From positions 24,543 through 88,542 of the forward strand of contig MHAR01000080.1 of the NCBI GenBank assembly GCA_001803045.1: DNA of 64,000 nucleotides. The letters run 5' to 3'. Each line of letters starts with the position of its first letter. The first letter of the stretch is position 1. The notes beneath the pieces were generated by a model. The model had not been told where the DNA came from. It was given only the letters and a program-made list of their open reading frames with translations, and did no database searches. Below, piece after piece: positions 1 to 8,814 of the stretch. This DNA is from Ignavibacteria bacterium RIFOXYB12_FULL_35_14. Lineage in GTDB: Bacteria; Bacteroidota; Ignavibacteria; Ignavibacteriales; Ignavibacteriaceae. Made by a program: the position numbers and the translations under genes.

Positions 1-1
1 G

Positions 2-238
2 AGTAAGAGAAATTTCGGCGATAATATGACTCGTTATGAAAGCAGCTTTAAAAGACAAAGTCATGACCATTTAATTTGTATGGATTGCGGTCGAATTGTA
101 GAATTCACCAATACTTCCTTAGAAAATATTCCACAGGAATTAAGTAAGAACCTTGGTTTTAACTTTGAGAACTATTCCTTTAATATTTTTGCACGATGTA
201 GAAATATTAAGACATGCAAGTACTATCGTAATAAATAA
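2..238 (+). CDS. Fur-family metal-responsive regulator, C-terminal part (cut by window edge)
   Basis: The gene is truncated at its 5' end by the window. Reading frame 2 is open from base 2, and the ATG at 26 is internal rather than the start. The visible residues contain RYESSFKRQSHDHLICMDCG followed by an EF and a short helix, which matches the dimerisation and metal-binding half of Fur, PerR or Zur repressors (family knowledge). HDH and the CxxC of ICMDC are the expected metal-site and structural residues. A second Cys pair near the end (ARC and KTC, five residues apart) is spaced more widely than the usual CxxC. Which metal or peroxide it senses cannot be judged without the N-terminal half. 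The next gene follows closely on the same strand. Confidence 0.85.
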   Translation, partial: SKRNFGDNMTRYESSFKRQSHDHLICMDCGRIVEFTNTSLENIPQELSKNLGFNFENYSFNIFARCRNIKTCKYYRNK

Positions 239-260
239 TTTTAACTTTTTACGTTAATTG

Positions 261-977
261 ATGAAACAGAATAAAAAATATCCCATCATCTGGAAAAAAG
301 ACGATTTCTCCATTAAGATTTTTTGTTCGATACCAAATATTGCAACCGGAATTTTACTTAAAGCGGGAAGCTTCCATTTTATTATTGATCCTGGCGATGG
401 AATTCTGCGCGATTTAAATAAAGAAATAGGTACTAAAAAAATTTTAGAGATCTCGGATATATTTGTTTCACACGGACACCATGATCATGTCGGTGGAGTT
501 TGGTCATTATTAACTTATCTTCGAGTAATGAATAAGAAATCTCCTTTAACAATTTTTTTCCCAAAGGGATGTGTTGAGATTGGAAGTATTTACAATGCTT
601 TTAAGAAGGTTTATTCTAAAACGATAAGTTATGAAATAAATTTACAAAAGCTTAATCATACAAACTCATTCAGAAGAAAATCTGTTTTGATTAAACCATT
701 TCCTGTAATTCATAGAGAATATTTGCATGATGGTATTAAGACCAGACAAGTTCCTGCATTCGGATACACATTCACTTATCAAGGAAAGAAAATTTGCTAT
801 GGCGGTGATACTGCCTATTGCAAGGAGATCGTCTTAAATGCAAAGAATTCCGATCTTGCAATTTTGGAGGCAGGACATGATGATGAAACTCCTGACGAAA
901 TGCATATGACTTTAGCCGAAGCAAAATCTATCGGTGAAACTGCAAAAAAATATTTTCTTGTTCATGTTCCGGAATAA
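261..977 (+). CDS. MBL-fold metal-dependent hydrolase, ribonuclease Z-like
   Basis: This is a metallo-beta-lactamase fold protein of 238 residues. The zinc-binding HxHxDH motif appears as SHGHHDHVGG around residue 72. Later landmarks of the RNase Z/ElaC-like branch are GGDTAYC, an Asp/Glu-rich AGHDDE turn and HMTLAEA. The chain stops almost directly after FLVH, the likely last metal ligand, so it is slightly short at the C-terminus. I take the ATG at 261; a TTG one codon earlier is possible. It follows the Fur-type gene by about 20 bases and may be cotranscribed with it. The substrate is unknown: tRNA 3' processing is one possibility, but a generic phosphodiesterase or lactonase role is equally plausible. 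Confidence 0.8.
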   Translation: MKQNKKYPIIWKKDDFSIKIFCSIPNIATGILLKAGSFHFIIDPGDGILRDLNKEIGTKKILEISDIFVSHGHHDHVGGVWSLLTYLRVMNKKSPLTIFFPKGCVEIGSIYNAFKKVYSKTISYEINLQKLNHTNSFRRKSVLIKPFPVIHREYLHDGIKTRQVPAFGYTFTYQGKKICYGGDTAYCKEIVLNAKNSDLAILEAGHDDETPDEMHMTLAEAKSIGETAKKYFLVHVPE

Positions 978-1027
978 TCCTCATAAACCTTTATTAACTT
1001 TTTTCAATAATTACTGTTTGATCAACC

Positions 1028-2086
1028 ATGAAAAAAATACTATTCTTGCTCTATCTATCATTCGGCTTAACAAATGTAACTGACACTTATGGTCAAGACT
1101 CAGATGCATTAGATACATTGCAATTTAAAGGTGAAAAGCATTTGACTAATATCAAAATGTTAACTCCTGCAGGAGAAAACGCAGAAGCTTACTTATCTTT
1201 TGATGAGCAAAAATTGATTTACCAAAGCACATTCGATGATTTAAAGTGCGATCAAATATTCACAATGAATATCGATGGCTCGGATAAGAAGTTAGTATCT
1301 ACAGGGTTTGGCAGAACTACATGTGCATATTTTTTACCAGGAGATTCAACAATTCTTTATGCTTCAACTCATTTAGCCGGTGATGAATGTCCTCCCCCAC
1401 CGGATAGATCAAATGGCTATGTTTGGAAGCTGTATGATTTGTTTGATATATTTTTAGTAAATGCCGATGGATCCAATGTAAGAAGATTAACCGATGTGTA
1501 TGGATATGATGCGGAAGCAACTGTTTCCCCTATTGGTAATAAAATAATTTTTACTTCAACAAGAGATGCTGATCCCGAACTTTATGTGATGAACTTAGAT
1601 GGATCGGACCAAATACGATTGACGTATGAAAAAGGATATGACGGCGGCGCTTTCTTTTCACGCGATGGTAAGAAAATTTGTTTTAGAGCCAGTCGGCCAA
1701 AAACTGAAAAAGAATTTGCAGATTATGAGGAGTTAGCTAAAGTTGGAATGTTTCGTCCTACAACTTTGGAAATTTATATAATGGATGCAAATGGAGATAA
1801 TATTCAGCAGGTAACAAACGCTGGAAAAGCATCATTCGCTCCTTTCTTTCACCCAGATGGCAATAGAATAATATTTTCCTCAAACATGAATAGTCAGAAT
1901 GGAAGAAATTTTGATCTCTTCATTGTAAACACTGATGGAACCGGTTTAGAACAAGTTACATTTAATGAAACGTTTGACGGATTCCCAATGTTTACGAGCG
2001 ACGGAAAGAAACTCGTGTTTGCATCAAATAGATTTAATCTAAAACAGGGTGATACAAATATTTTTATTGCGGACTGGATTGATTAA
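1028..2086 (+). CDS. Secreted PD40/TolB-like beta-propeller protein
   Basis: A hydrophobic leader (residues 1-22, ending near TYGQD) marks export. The mature part consists of PD40/WD40-like repeats of the TolB type, recognisable from repeated blades such as IFTMNIDGSDKKLVS, LYVMNLDGSDQIRLT, IYIMDANGDNIQQVT and LFIVNTDGTGLEQVT, each preceded by an SPDGKKI-like strand. There are about six blades, enough for one propeller. There is no T9SS sorting domain, so a periplasmic location is likely. Propellers of this type act as binding platforms, and nothing here identifies the partner. It stands between an MBL hydrolase and an M28 peptidase on the same strand, with gaps of about 50-60 bases. Confidence 0.8.
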   Translation: MKKILFLLYLSFGLTNVTDTYGQDSDALDTLQFKGEKHLTNIKMLTPAGENAEAYLSFDEQKLIYQSTFDDLKCDQIFTMNIDGSDKKLVSTGFGRTTCAYFLPGDSTILYASTHLAGDECPPPPDRSNGYVWKLYDLFDIFLVNADGSNVRRLTDVYGYDAEATVSPIGNKIIFTSTRDADPELYVMNLDGSDQIRLTYEKGYDGGAFFSRDGKKICFRASRPKTEKEFADYEELAKVGMFRPTTLEIYIMDANGDNIQQVTNAGKASFAPFFHPDGNRIIFSSNMNSQNGRNFDLFIVNTDGTGLEQVTFNETFDGFPMFTSDGKKLVFASNRFNLKQGDTNIFIADWID

Positions 2087-2145
2087 CATTTAATCGAATT
2101 ATCAACATAAACTGTTATTTTTTTATTATACAAAAAGTAATCTAT

Positions 2146-3948
2146 ATGAAAAAATTCTTTTTTAATTTTGTTTTGATTTCAATCTTATCCCTAGGATTCA
2201 ATTTTGACGGTGACAAGGACAGAAATCCTGAAATCACTGTAAGCGAAATAAAATCGCACATCGAATATCTCGCTTCCGACGATTTGGAAGGAAGATTCAC
2301 CGGTTCAGAGGGATGCAAAGAAGCAGCCGAATACATTTCCGATGAATTTGAAAACTACGGATTAAAACCATTGTTTGATGGTGATTATCTTCAATCCTTC
2401 CCTTTCATCTCAGGTTTAGAACTCGGTAATAATAATTATGTGCAAATTATTAATGAAAAGAAAAAGTCTGAATTGAAAATCGAGAAGGATTATATCACTG
2501 CTCCATTCTCAGGCTCAAATAATGTATTTGGAGATTTAGTATTTGCAGGCTATGGTATTTCTGCTCCAAAATTAAACTATGATGATTATGCAAATATTGA
2601 CGTGAAAGATAAAATAGTATTGGTTATGCGGTATAATCCCGATTATGATAATCCTCATTCCAAATTCGATGAGCACTCTTCCTTCAGACAAAAGGCCACT
2701 GTTGCAAGAGATAAAGGTGCTGTGGGAATTATTTTTGTGAATGGATACTTTCCAAAAGATGATGAAGATAAATTAATGGAATTCAGATATGATCGAGGAT
2801 CATTGCTTAAAGATATTTCAGCAGTTCATTTAAAAAGAAATTTTGCCGATGAATTATTTAAATCTCAAATGCTCAATTTTAACGATTATCAAAAGCAAAT
2901 ATCGGAAAGTTTAGCTCCCGCCTCATTTGAGTTCAAGAACACAAATGTAAAACTATCTACAGATCTTAAAGAGATACAAAAGACAAGCTGGAACGTTGCC
3001 GGTTATTTAGAAGGAAACGATCCTGAACTTAAGAATGAATATATAGTAATCGGAGCTCACTTCGATCATCTTGGTTATGGCGAAACAGGTTCATTATATA
3101 GAGGCGAGGATAAACAAATTCATAATGGCGCCGATGATAATGCTTCCGGTACTGCTGGAGTTCTTGAATTGGCTGAGAAATGTTCTTCACTGAAAAATCA
3201 GATCAAACGAAGCATGATCTTTGTAACTTTTTCTGGTGAAGAGTTAGGGCTGCTCGGTTCGAATTATTTTGTAAATAATTCATCAGTATCATCTAACAAG
3301 GTGATTACAATGATAAATATGGATATGATAGGGAAGCTTGATAATGAAAAGAAGTTAATCGTGTACGGCACCGGAACTTCCTCGACATGGAAAGATTTAT
3401 TAAACGATAAAAATACTTATGACTTTAAGCTCACATTCAATGATGAAGGATTTGGACCTAGCGATCATTCATCTTTTTATGGCAAACAGATTCCAGTTTT
3501 GTTTCTCTTCACCGGTACTCATCAGGATTATCACAGACCAAGCGATGATGCTGATAAAATAAATTTTGATGGTGAAGAGAATATTGTCAAATATGTTTTC
3601 GATATTGTTTCATCAATAGTAAACAAAGAAGTTAAACCCGATTACGTAAATGTCCCTCGAAAAGAAGGTGAGAATGTTGGCGGCTGGAAAGTTTATGTGG
3701 GAACTATTCCCGATTATTCGACGAACGTTGAAGGATTTAAAATATCCGGGGTTAGTGAAGGCGGACCTGCTCAAAAAGGTGGATTAAAAGGTGGAGATGT
3801 CATGATAATGTTTGGTGATAAAAAGATTACAAATATTTATGATTACGTCTATGCCTTGAAGGAATTCATTCCCGGTGATGAAGTTAATGTTGTGGTCCTA
3901 CGAGATGGTAAGGAATTAACATTTCATCTTGTGTTGGGTGCGAGATAA
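2146..3948 (+). CDS. Secreted M28-family zinc aminopeptidase with PA and PDZ domains
   Basis: A signal peptide (residues 1-20) precedes an N-terminal ASDDLEGRFTGSEG segment typical of M28 aminopeptidases. A PA (protease-associated) insert covers roughly residues 100-240. The catalytic core shows GAHFDHLG (zinc His), NGADDNASG (bridging Asp), FSGEELGLLGS (catalytic and zinc Glu), INMDMIG (zinc Asp) and HQDYHRPSDD (zinc His), so all ligands seem present. A PDZ domain occupies about residues 510-600 (PAQKGGLKGGDVMI). The family releases N-terminal amino acids from peptides outside the cytoplasm. The 600-residue length is normal for the PDZ-bearing subgroup. There is no sorting domain, so it is probably periplasmic. 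Confidence 0.9.
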   Translation: MKKFFFNFVLISILSLGFNFDGDKDRNPEITVSEIKSHIEYLASDDLEGRFTGSEGCKEAAEYISDEFENYGLKPLFDGDYLQSFPFISGLELGNNNYVQIINEKKKSELKIEKDYITAPFSGSNNVFGDLVFAGYGISAPKLNYDDYANIDVKDKIVLVMRYNPDYDNPHSKFDEHSSFRQKATVARDKGAVGIIFVNGYFPKDDEDKLMEFRYDRGSLLKDISAVHLKRNFADELFKSQMLNFNDYQKQISESLAPASFEFKNTNVKLSTDLKEIQKTSWNVAGYLEGNDPELKNEYIVIGAHFDHLGYGETGSLYRGEDKQIHNGADDNASGTAGVLELAEKCSSLKNQIKRSMIFVTFSGEELGLLGSNYFVNNSSVSSNKVITMINMDMIGKLDNEKKLIVYGTGTSSTWKDLLNDKNTYDFKLTFNDEGFGPSDHSSFYGKQIPVLFLFTGTHQDYHRPSDDADKINFDGEENIVKYVFDIVSSIVNKEVKPDYVNVPRKEGENVGGWKVYVGTIPDYSTNVEGFKISGVSEGGPAQKGGLKGGDVMIMFGDKKITNIYDYVYALKEFIPGDEVNVVVLRDGKELTFHLVLGAR

Positions 3949-4042
3949 GATTTAAAGTATCAGACGCCAAATATTACATATTAACTAAGTTTGAAAATTT
4001 AATAATCAGACTATTCGTCAAATGAAATCTGAGTAATATTTT

Positions 4043-4681
4043 TTAATAGAAGAATCTTAAACCGACACGAGCCATAATACCACTCATATCAAAGCTTCTT
4101 TCAAAAATTCTTTTTCCGATGCCGCCATCGTTCACTTCATACTCCCAGCTTGGTTCGGAGGAATGATAATCGATCTGTCCAAAAATTTCCGAACGGCTGC
4201 CAATTCTGTACAATACTCCGGCTCCAATTCGCCAGCTAAAATCGAATGCCGCTTTGAATTCATCATTCTCGGGATTTTGAAAACTTCGATAATTAATAAG
4301 CAGGAATTCAATTCCAACACCACCTGTTGCATAAAAACGAGTTAAAGGAGCAACCGGAAACTCACCTCTAAAATTTAATAGGATTGGAAATTCGTGAAGA
4401 TTCGTTTTGGCTCTTAGTTCATTTACCTGACCAATACTAATTGGATAAACTTGATTGAATTCACTTACAAGTTTTTTGTCAACATAATTGGAGTGAAACC
4501 AATCAATACTCCAGCCAAATAGTAATCGCTCATCAATAATTTTTCCCCCCTCATAGCCAATAATAAAACCACCATCTGTAGCGGTAGGATTAAAATATCC
4601 CAGCTTAATGCTTGCGCTGTTCAATTGCGCAAAAGAATTTGAAGTTAACATTAAAATAAAAACTAAAATTGCTTTTTTCAC
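4043..4681 (-). CDS. Outer-membrane beta-barrel protein, porin-like
   Basis: This 212-residue protein has a clear signal peptide (MKKAILVFILMLTSNSFAQ). The rest alternates hydrophobic and polar residues and ends in MARVGLRFFY, a terminal aromatic as expected for a BAM-inserted barrel. Gly- and aromatic-rich strands such as FYATGGVGIEFLLINY and WRIGAGVLYRIGSRSEIFGQ fit an 8- to 10-stranded barrel of the general OmpA/OMP_b-brl type. No specific ligand or enzyme function can be assigned. It is convergent with the M28 gene upstream in the window and separated by about 290 bases from the next minus-strand gene. Confidence 0.65.
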   Translation of the reverse strand: MKKAILVFILMLTSNSFAQLNSASIKLGYFNPTATDGGFIIGYEGGKIIDERLLFGWSIDWFHSNYVDKKLVSEFNQVYPISIGQVNELRAKTNLHEFPILLNFRGEFPVAPLTRFYATGGVGIEFLLINYRSFQNPENDEFKAAFDFSWRIGAGVLYRIGSRSEIFGQIDYHSSEPSWEYEVNDGGIGKRIFERSFDMSGIMARVGLRFFY

Positions 4682-4859
4682 CTTTTACCTCTAGAAATTT
4701 TTATATGCATATGCAACTAAAGTGCCACACAAAAATACTTAGTTAGAAAGTAAATAAGAAGATTAGAAATCTTAGTTGTCTAACTCTTGATACAAAAACT
4801 AATTTTACTGTCTAATTAATTCGTTATGAAATTGTTCGATTAAAGAAACATTATTTACT

Positions 4860-4976
4860 CAGTCACTTTACGCAAAAGTGAGTAATACAAACCCAGTTCC
4901 TAATACCTGGTCCTAAAAATCAAAGAAATTGGGTTTGTTTGCGAATTTCTTTCATTACCTTGCGCAACGTGAGTTA
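4860..4976. repeat. 117-bp dispersed repeat, copy A (MITE-like)
   Basis: This copy aligns without gaps over 117 bases to 52671-52787. Shared blocks include acgcaaaagtga, cagttccta, atcaaag, ttgttt and tcattacc. The ends are loosely inverted (agtcactttacgcaa against the complement of ttgcgcaacgtgagtta). The repeat ends exactly on the stop codon of the glycosidase gene (minus strand, 4976-4974). The remaining 4682-4859 stretch is AT-rich and I see no gene or clear signal in it. Confidence 0.75.
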
Positions 4977-6476
4977 CTCAATAATAACAATAGGATTTTC
5001 AATACTTTCATTTTGCACTTTATCTAAAGATGAAATCGCAAAACAAATTTGACCTTCATAATCAAACTCGGGAATATGAATTAACTCAGTAGCATTTCCA
5101 TCTACAATTGTGAAAATATTTTGCGGATCATCGAAATCCATATCATTATTCGAAGCCGATATATAAACAACAAAATATTTAGCAGCATCTCCATCAATAG
5201 CTAAATCCGGCGGTTCCCATTCCAGATGATAGTATTTTTCCTTTTTCTCAACATAAAACGATTTTGGTGCGTACGGTAGAATATTATCTTTCCAATTCAT
5301 TAAGGGAACCAAAGCAGGATATTTATAAAAATTATTTTTTAATGTATCCGCAAATCCCGAGTAATTATTAGTGATTGACTTTGCACTAAAAAAAACTGAT
5401 CCGCCAGCATTGGAATACTCACGGTTCATTCTTAGCTGATCCCCCATTTCAGATTTTTTCCCCTCATATCTTTTAGCTGTAAATCGGCTTGAGAAATGCC
5501 CAATATAAAGATGCCTGTCTCCAATAATCGAAACCCACCAGGGAAGAAGTAAAGAGTAATCAGCTAAATTATGACCGATCTCCCAATAGATTTGCGGCGT
5601 AACATAATCCACAGTTTTATCTTTTATCCATGTTAAGGGATCGCAAAATAGAATCGAATACGAATTAAATCCATTTGTTCCCGCATACTTATTTTCGACT
5701 ATACCAAAAGGACTTATACCAAATTTAATGTGAGGTTTGAATGAATTTATCTTCTCGTTAACGAGTGCAACCATGGAGTTAATGTTGTGCCGCCGCCAAT
5801 CGTCAATATTAATAAAGTTATTTCCATAATTAATAAAAGTAAGCGAATCTTCGTTCGATACTTTGGGTGAATAAGGGTAGAAGTAATCGTCAAAGTGAAT
5901 TCCATCAACATCATAATTTCTTATTACTTCTTCAACTATTGATACAATGTATTCTTTCACTTCAGGAATACCTGGATCTAACATTTTATAATTTCCGAAA
6001 GTAAGAATCCATTCAGGATGAACTTTTGAAACGTGAAAATCTGAAACTATGTAGTCATCTACACTTTTTACTGCTCGATAGGGATTAAACCATGCGTGCA
6101 GTTCCATCCCCCGTTTATGAGCTTCATCAATTGCAATTTGAAGAGGATCGAAAAAAGGTTCAGGAGCTTTACCTTGTTCACCGGTCAACCAATAAGACCA
6201 AGGTTCAAAAGATGAACTATAGAGCGCATCGCACTCCGTTCTTACCTGGAAAATTACTGCATTTATTCCAGCTTCTTTTAATTTGTCAAAAGTTACTTTT
6301 AATTCTGTAATCTGATTTTCGCTCGAGGATAATTTTGATGATGGCCAATCAATGTTTGCAACTGTTGCTACCCAAACTCCACGAAATTCTCTTTTTGGAT
6401 GGTTTACTTGCGCTAAAATTTCAATGAACAACAGTACCGTAAATAAAATTTGAATAACTATTTTTATCATGTTCAA
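4974..6476 (-). CDS. Secreted glycoside hydrolase-like protein (GHL10/DUF187 family)
   Basis: A signal peptide (residues 1-22) is followed by the family hallmark KREFRGVWVATVANIDWPSS and the TIM-barrel segments INAVIFQVRTECDALY, ELHAWFNPYRAV, VDGIHFDDYFYPY and YVTPQIYWEIG. These match the glycosyl-hydrolase-like 10 family (YngK-type), which is thought to act on cell-wall or other polysaccharides outside the cytoplasm. The C-terminal 90 residues (after YAPKSFYVEKK) look like a fibronectin-III-like domain. Two in-frame ATG codons lie at the start (MNM); the second is equally likely. The stop codon is supplied by the edge of the 117-bp repeat, so the original C-terminus may have been altered. 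Confidence 0.85.
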   Translation of the reverse strand: MNMIKIVIQILFTVLLFIEILAQVNHPKREFRGVWVATVANIDWPSSKLSSSENQITELKVTFDKLKEAGINAVIFQVRTECDALYSSSFEPWSYWLTGEQGKAPEPFFDPLQIAIDEAHKRGMELHAWFNPYRAVKSVDDYIVSDFHVSKVHPEWILTFGNYKMLDPGIPEVKEYIVSIVEEVIRNYDVDGIHFDDYFYPYSPKVSNEDSLTFINYGNNFINIDDWRRHNINSMVALVNEKINSFKPHIKFGISPFGIVENKYAGTNGFNSYSILFCDPLTWIKDKTVDYVTPQIYWEIGHNLADYSLLLPWWVSIIGDRHLYIGHFSSRFTAKRYEGKKSEMGDQLRMNREYSNAGGSVFFSAKSITNNYSGFADTLKNNFYKYPALVPLMNWKDNILPYAPKSFYVEKKEKYYHLEWEPPDLAIDGDAAKYFVVYISASNNDMDFDDPQNIFTIVDGNATELIHIPEFDYEGQICFAISSLDKVQNESIENPIVIIE

Positions 6477-6548
6477 TTTCCGCTAATTTGAAATATCTTA
6501 CAAATAAAACTATTGAATATCAGGCTGAAAATCAGTTAAAAAATTATT

Positions 6549-7019
6549 ATGAAAAAAATATTATTTGTGTGTCTTGGAAATATCTGTCGGTCACCTGCTG
6601 CTGAAGGAATACTAAAAAAATATATTGAGCATCAAAATCTAATTGTGAAATTTCAAGTCGATTCAGCCGGATTGCTCGATTACCATGAAGGAGAGAACTA
6701 TGATCTAAGAATGATTAAGCATGCAGCGAAAAGAGGATTCAATTTGAAAGGAACCTCAAGACCTTTCTTATCCGAAGATTTTAAGAAGTTCGATTTGATC
6801 ATCGCAATGGATAATGAGATTAACGATTCTCTAAAATCATTAGACAGAAACAAGATATACCATAAAAAAATATTTAAGATGACCGATTTTTCCTTTCAAA
6901 AAGATTATGATGAGGTTCCTGATCCTTATTATCTTGAAGCAGATGGCTTTGAGCTTGTACTGGATATTGTTGAAGATGCCTGTAAAGGATTATTTGAGAA
7001 ACTGAAAAATGACGGCTGA
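6549..7019 (+). CDS. Low-molecular-weight protein-tyrosine-phosphatase family
   Basis: The phosphate-binding loop CLGNICRS (Cys8, Arg14, Ser15) lies at the extreme N-terminus and the general acid is Asp125 in VPDPYY, which together define the LMW-PTP fold. At 156 residues the length is typical and no export signal is present, so it is cytoplasmic. Its 3' end overlaps the next gene by 11 bases, a fructosamine-kinase homologue. In other bacteria, LMW-PTP homologues linked to fructosamine-kinase homologues have been associated with repair of sugar-modified amines and proteins rather than phosphotyrosine signalling (recalled knowledge). That substrate assignment is inferred here from the pairing only. 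Confidence 0.92.
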   Translation: MKKILFVCLGNICRSPAAEGILKKYIEHQNLIVKFQVDSAGLLDYHEGENYDLRMIKHAAKRGFNLKGTSRPFLSEDFKKFDLIIAMDNEINDSLKSLDRNKIYHKKIFKMTDFSFQKDYDEVPDPYYLEADGFELVLDIVEDACKGLFEKLKNDG

Positions 7020-7881
7020 AAATGAAATATTAAAAACTATTGAGTATCATCTCAATAAGAAGATCATATCTCAACAACCACTTTCAGGCGGTTGTATAAG
7101 TGATTCTTCAATTATTCAGACAAGTTCCGGGAATAAATATTTTTTAAAAGTTAATCATAACGTTCCGAGTGATATGTTCACAAAAGAAGCAAACGGACTA
7201 AAAGAAATTGAATACAGTAAATCAATCCGGGTTCCATCCGTAGAATTAGCCGGCGATAACTTCATTTTGATGGAATGTATTGAAGGAAAAACAAAATCAA
7301 AAAATTTCTTTAAGGATTTTGGAATTCAATTTGCCAAGATGCATAAATATGAATGTTCATATTATGGATTTCATGAAGACAATTACATCGGTTCAACCGT
7401 TCAAAAAAATATATCGGATGAAGAAGAGAGAAATAACTGGATAAAGTTCTACTTCAACAAGCGATTACTGTTTCAGTTTAAGCTCGCAGAAAGTAATGGC
7501 TACATTGATTCAGAATTCAGAAAATGTTTTAATCGAATAGAAAATAAGATCGAGAATATTCTTGATAGTGAAGCAGATAAGCCCTCCCTTTTACATGGGG
7601 ATTTATGGGCAGGAAATTATATTGTCGATGAAAATGGAAGGGCTTGCTTAATAGATCCAGCCGTATATTATGGAAACCGTGAAGCTGATCTTGCAATGAC
7701 CAAACTTTTTGGCGGCTTCACACAAGTATTTTACAATAGCTACAACGAATTTTATCAGCTAAACGAGGGTTACGAGTATAGAGAGAATATTTACAAACTC
7801 TATCATGTGTTTAACCATCTAAACCTTTTCGGAGGAGGATATTACCAACAAGCCCTATCTTTAATTAAATTTTATTTATAA
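7009..7881 (+). CDS. Fructosamine/ketosamine-3-kinase family protein
   Basis: This is a 290-residue kinase of the aminoglycoside-phosphotransferase-like fold. The catalytic motif LLHGDLWAGN and the metal-binding LIDPAVYYGNREADLAM are intact, and the N-terminal SGGCISDSS resembles the nucleotide-binding loop of fructosamine kinases. Members phosphorylate ketoamine adducts on lysines so that they decompose and free the amine; bacterial versions often prefer ribulosamines or erythrulosamines. The overlap with the LMW-PTP gene argues for cotranslation and a shared role in deglycation. It is convergent with the FKBP gene downstream. Confidence 0.9.
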   Translation: MTAENEILKTIEYHLNKKIISQQPLSGGCISDSSIIQTSSGNKYFLKVNHNVPSDMFTKEANGLKEIEYSKSIRVPSVELAGDNFILMECIEGKTKSKNFFKDFGIQFAKMHKYECSYYGFHEDNYIGSTVQKNISDEEERNNWIKFYFNKRLLFQFKLAESNGYIDSEFRKCFNRIENKIENILDSEADKPSLLHGDLWAGNYIVDENGRACLIDPAVYYGNREADLAMTKLFGGFTQVFYNSYNEFYQLNEGYEYRENIYKLYHVFNHLNLFGGGYYQQALSLIKFYL

Positions 7882-7899
7882 CAGAACTAACTAAACACT

Positions 7900-8727
7900 T
7901 TACATTTTTTCAATGTCGAGCACTTCAACATCAAAAATTAATGTTGAATTCGGAGGAATGCTTCCAACGGGAACGGCTCCATAACCTAGTACCGGCGGAA
8001 TAATTAATTTTGCTTTTCCTCCCTTTCCAACAAGCTTAATTCCCTCCTCCCATCCGGGTATTACAGGCTGAAGCTTTAATCTGAACTTAAACGGTTCATC
8101 TCTTTCAACAGAACTGTCAAATATTTTTCCGCTGGTAAGAAATCCTGTATAGTGAACAGTTACCAAATCTGCTGAATCCGCTTTTTCACCTGTACCTGGC
8201 TGAAGAATTACATATTTCAATCCGCTTTTTGAAGTAACAATTTTTGTAGAATCAACATCCCATGATTTTGAAACAATAGGATCATTAGCCTCAAGTAAAT
8301 TAATAACAACTTTTAAACTTGAATTAGGCGGAACAGGCCCAAATCCCAATTCACCGTAAGCTTTGTTTGAAGGTATAATGATTGTTCTTGTACCGCCCAC
8401 TTTCATTCCAACGATAGCTTCATCCACACCTTTGATGAATGCAGAATCTCCGAGCTTGAATTTTACAGGCTGACCGAATTCAATCGAACTGCCGATTGTT
8501 GAAGCTTGCCTGATTGAATCTTGCGACCAATCCTTATAAATATTAGTAGAATCTTTGATGACCCATGCTCGGAAATGGACAGAAACCAAATTGCCAAGTT
8601 TTGCTTCTTTTCCTGTTCCCAACGAATCATTAGCATAATTTACTCCCGAAGCTAACTCAACTACATCAGCATCTTTACTGCATCCGATAAGACCTAGAAC
8701 CAATAACACAAATACTATGTACTTCAT
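7900..8727 (-). CDS. FKBP-type peptidyl-prolyl isomerase lipoprotein with two FKBP domains
   Basis: The N-terminus MKYIVFVLLVLGLIGC is a lipoprotein signal with the acylated Cys at position 16. Two FKBP domains follow. The first (about residues 40-140) contains VSVHFRAW and VGMKVGGTRTIIIPSNKAYG; the second (about 165-273) contains VTVHYTGFL, GWEEGIKLVGKGGKAKLIIP and GYGAVPVGSIPPNSTLIF. The second is closer to consensus; the first has lost part of the usual aromatic pocket and may only bind substrate. It is probably a membrane-anchored folding catalyst facing the periplasm. Confidence 0.9.
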   Translation of the reverse strand: MKYIVFVLLVLGLIGCSKDADVVELASGVNYANDSLGTGKEAKLGNLVSVHFRAWVIKDSTNIYKDWSQDSIRQASTIGSSIEFGQPVKFKLGDSAFIKGVDEAIVGMKVGGTRTIIIPSNKAYGELGFGPVPPNSSLKVVINLLEANDPIVSKSWDVDSTKIVTSKSGLKYVILQPGTGEKADSADLVTVHYTGFLTSGKIFDSSVERDEPFKFRLKLQPVIPGWEEGIKLVGKGGKAKLIIPPVLGYGAVPVGSIPPNSTLIFDVEVLDIEKM

Positions 8728-8814
8728 GATTTTCCTTTATTTTTTGATTGTGCAAATATATTTAATTTGTAACAGAACTCTAAATTTTTAATCAAACTAA
8801 AACGAAAAAATCAT

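Noticed and set aside
1028..2086. TolB of the Tol-Pal system
   Set aside because: The PD40 blades fit, but the TolB N-terminal domain is not evident and no tolA, tolQ, tolR or pal gene is adjacent.
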